Origin: Conexibacter sp.
GTDB taxonomy: Bacteria; Actinomycetota; Thermoleophilia; Solirubrobacterales; Solirubrobacteraceae
DNA length: 14,306 bases
Assembly (NCBI GenBank): GCA_025964295.1
Contig: JAOPZD010000590.1
Coordinates: forward strand, 1 to 14,306
Reading direction: 5' to 3'
Shown: positions 13,531 through 14,306 of the stretch, piece by piece
Layout of the letters: the number at the start of each line of letters is the position of its first letter
Numbering within the stretch: the stretch's first letter is position 1
Notes under the pieces: model-generated
Seen by the model: the letters and a program-made list of their open reading frames with translations, nothing else
Told to the model about the DNA's origin: nothing
Databases searched by the model: none
Made by a program: the position numbers and the translations under genes

Positions 13531-14306
13531 ATGCGCGCGGGAGCCTTCCTCGCCTACTGGCCGTGGTTCACGCCTGCCGAGCAGGTGGAGCTCGCGGTGC
13601 TCGCCGACCGGCTCGGCCTGGACTCCGCCTGGGTCGCCGAGGCCTGGGGCCAGGACGCGGTCTCCGTGCTCGGGATGCTCGCGGGCAAGACCGACCGCAT
13701 CGGCCTGGGCAGCGGGCTGATGCAGATCCCGGCGCGCAAGCCGACCGCGACGGCGATGGCCGCCGCGACGCTCGACGTGCTCAGCGGAGGGCGCTTCCGG
13801 CTCGGGCTCGGGCTGAGCGGGCCGCAGGTCAGCGAGGGCTGGTACGGCGTGCCGTTCACGGACAACTTGCGGCGCACCCGCGAGTACGTCGACGTGGTGC
13901 GCCGGACGCTCGCGCGCGAGAAGATCCAGCTGCCGCTGGAGGGCGGCGAGGGCGCCGGCACAGGACTGGGCAAGCCGCTGAAGCTGCTGACCCGGCCGGT
14001 GCAGGATCGCCTGCCGATCTACCTCGGCGCCATCGGTCCCAAGGCGGTCCGCCAGACGGGCGCGATCGCCGACGGCTGGCTGCCGTTCATGCTCGACCCG
14101 TCCGACCCCGACGTGCTGATGGCGCCGCTGCGCGAGGGCGCGCAGGAGGCCGGCCGCTCGCTGGCCGACATCGACGTCGCGCCGGTCGTCCCGCTCGCCG
14201 TCGACGAGGACCTGGGCGCCGCGCGCGACGCCGTCCGGCCGTGGCTGGCCTTCTACCTCGGGTCGATGGGCGCGAAGGCCAAGAACTTCTACGTCGACCT
14301 CGCCGA
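13531..14306 (+). CDS. LLM-class (probably F420-dependent) oxidoreductase, cut by right edge
   Basis: About 258 N-terminal residues are visible of a luciferase-like monooxygenase-fold flavin/F420 oxidoreductase, which is usually 330-350 residues long. Features: MRAGAFLAYWPWFTPAEQVE (1-20), the ADRLGLDSAWVAEAWGQDAV stretch (25-44) with the 'D..W..E' signature, ASTAL-like GLGSGLMQIPARKPTATAMA (58-77), TLDVLSGGRFRLGLGLSGPQ (80-99) and VSEGWYGVPF. The 'GLSGPQV.EGWYG' and 'LPIYLGAIGPKAVRQTG' blocks are those of actinobacterial F420-linked members. F420 rather than FMN is inferred from this resemblance and the host, not proved. The substrate is unknown. The ATG is preceded by a TACCCT -10 box. Confidence 0.9.
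   Translation, partial: MRAGAFLAYWPWFTPAEQVELAVLADRLGLDSAWVAEAWGQDAVSVLGMLAGKTDRIGLGSGLMQIPARKPTATAMAAATLDVLSGGRFRLGLGLSGPQVSEGWYGVPFTDNLRRTREYVDVVRRTLAREKIQLPLEGGEGAGTGLGKPLKLLTRPVQDRLPIYLGAIGPKAVRQTGAIADGWLPFMLDPSDPDVLMAPLREGAQEAGRSLADIDVAPVVPLAVDEDLGAARDAVRPWLAFYLGSMGAKAKNFYVDLA

Noticed and set aside
1..14306. tRNA or rRNA genes, CRISPR repeats, insertion sequences, prophage or defence genes
   Set aside because: No cloverleaf, regularly spaced repeat, transposase or integrase motif was found on either strand; the base composition is uniform with no sign of an island.

Overview
The window is very GC-rich bacterial DNA, packed with genes and with few Shine-Dalgarno sites. The gene set is actinobacterial: a cyclic-di-AMP (ydaO-type) riboswitch in front of a secreted NlpC/P60-type hydrolase, PspA with the partners PspAA and PspAB, and an F420-type luciferase-like oxidoreductase. 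I infer a member of the Thermoleophilia (Solirubrobacter/Conexibacter-like). This rests on gene content and base composition, not on a marker gene.

Left part (1-5111). The minus strand carries an operon lysA - hom - thrC (bases 4387 down to 860), which covers the last step of lysine synthesis plus homoserine dehydrogenase and threonine synthase. A STAS-domain anti-sigma-factor antagonist and the N-terminal part of an FAD-linked oxidoreductase follow; the latter runs off the left edge. An alpha/beta hydrolase is divergent from lysA. Its stop codon shares a CTAG with the stop of the next gene.

Middle part (5108-10851) is an envelope-maintenance block. A secreted coiled-coil M23 endopeptidase (minus) is divergent from htpX (M48 membrane protease), pspAB and a family-4-like glycosyltransferase (plus). 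Converging on these, the minus strand carries an NlpC/P60-like hydrolase, pspA and pspAA. Together they hold both arms of a phage-shock-type (PSP) membrane stress system, flanked by two peptidoglycan hydrolases.

The 339-base gap 10852-11190 is not empty. Its minus strand holds a well-conserved c-di-AMP riboswitch leading into the NlpC-like gene, and its plus strand holds the promoter region of the next gene.

Right part (11191-14306, plus strand). A predicted lipoprotein with cell-wall-binding-2-like repeats overlaps a small protein of unknown function by ATGA. A class I SAM methyltransferase follows 2 bases later, then an LLM-class (probably F420-dependent) oxidoreductase cut by the right edge. 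Several plus-strand genes have a TANNNT hexamer ending 7-9 bases before the ATG and no Shine-Dalgarno, which fits leaderless transcripts. No tRNA, rRNA, CRISPR array, insertion sequence or prophage gene was seen.
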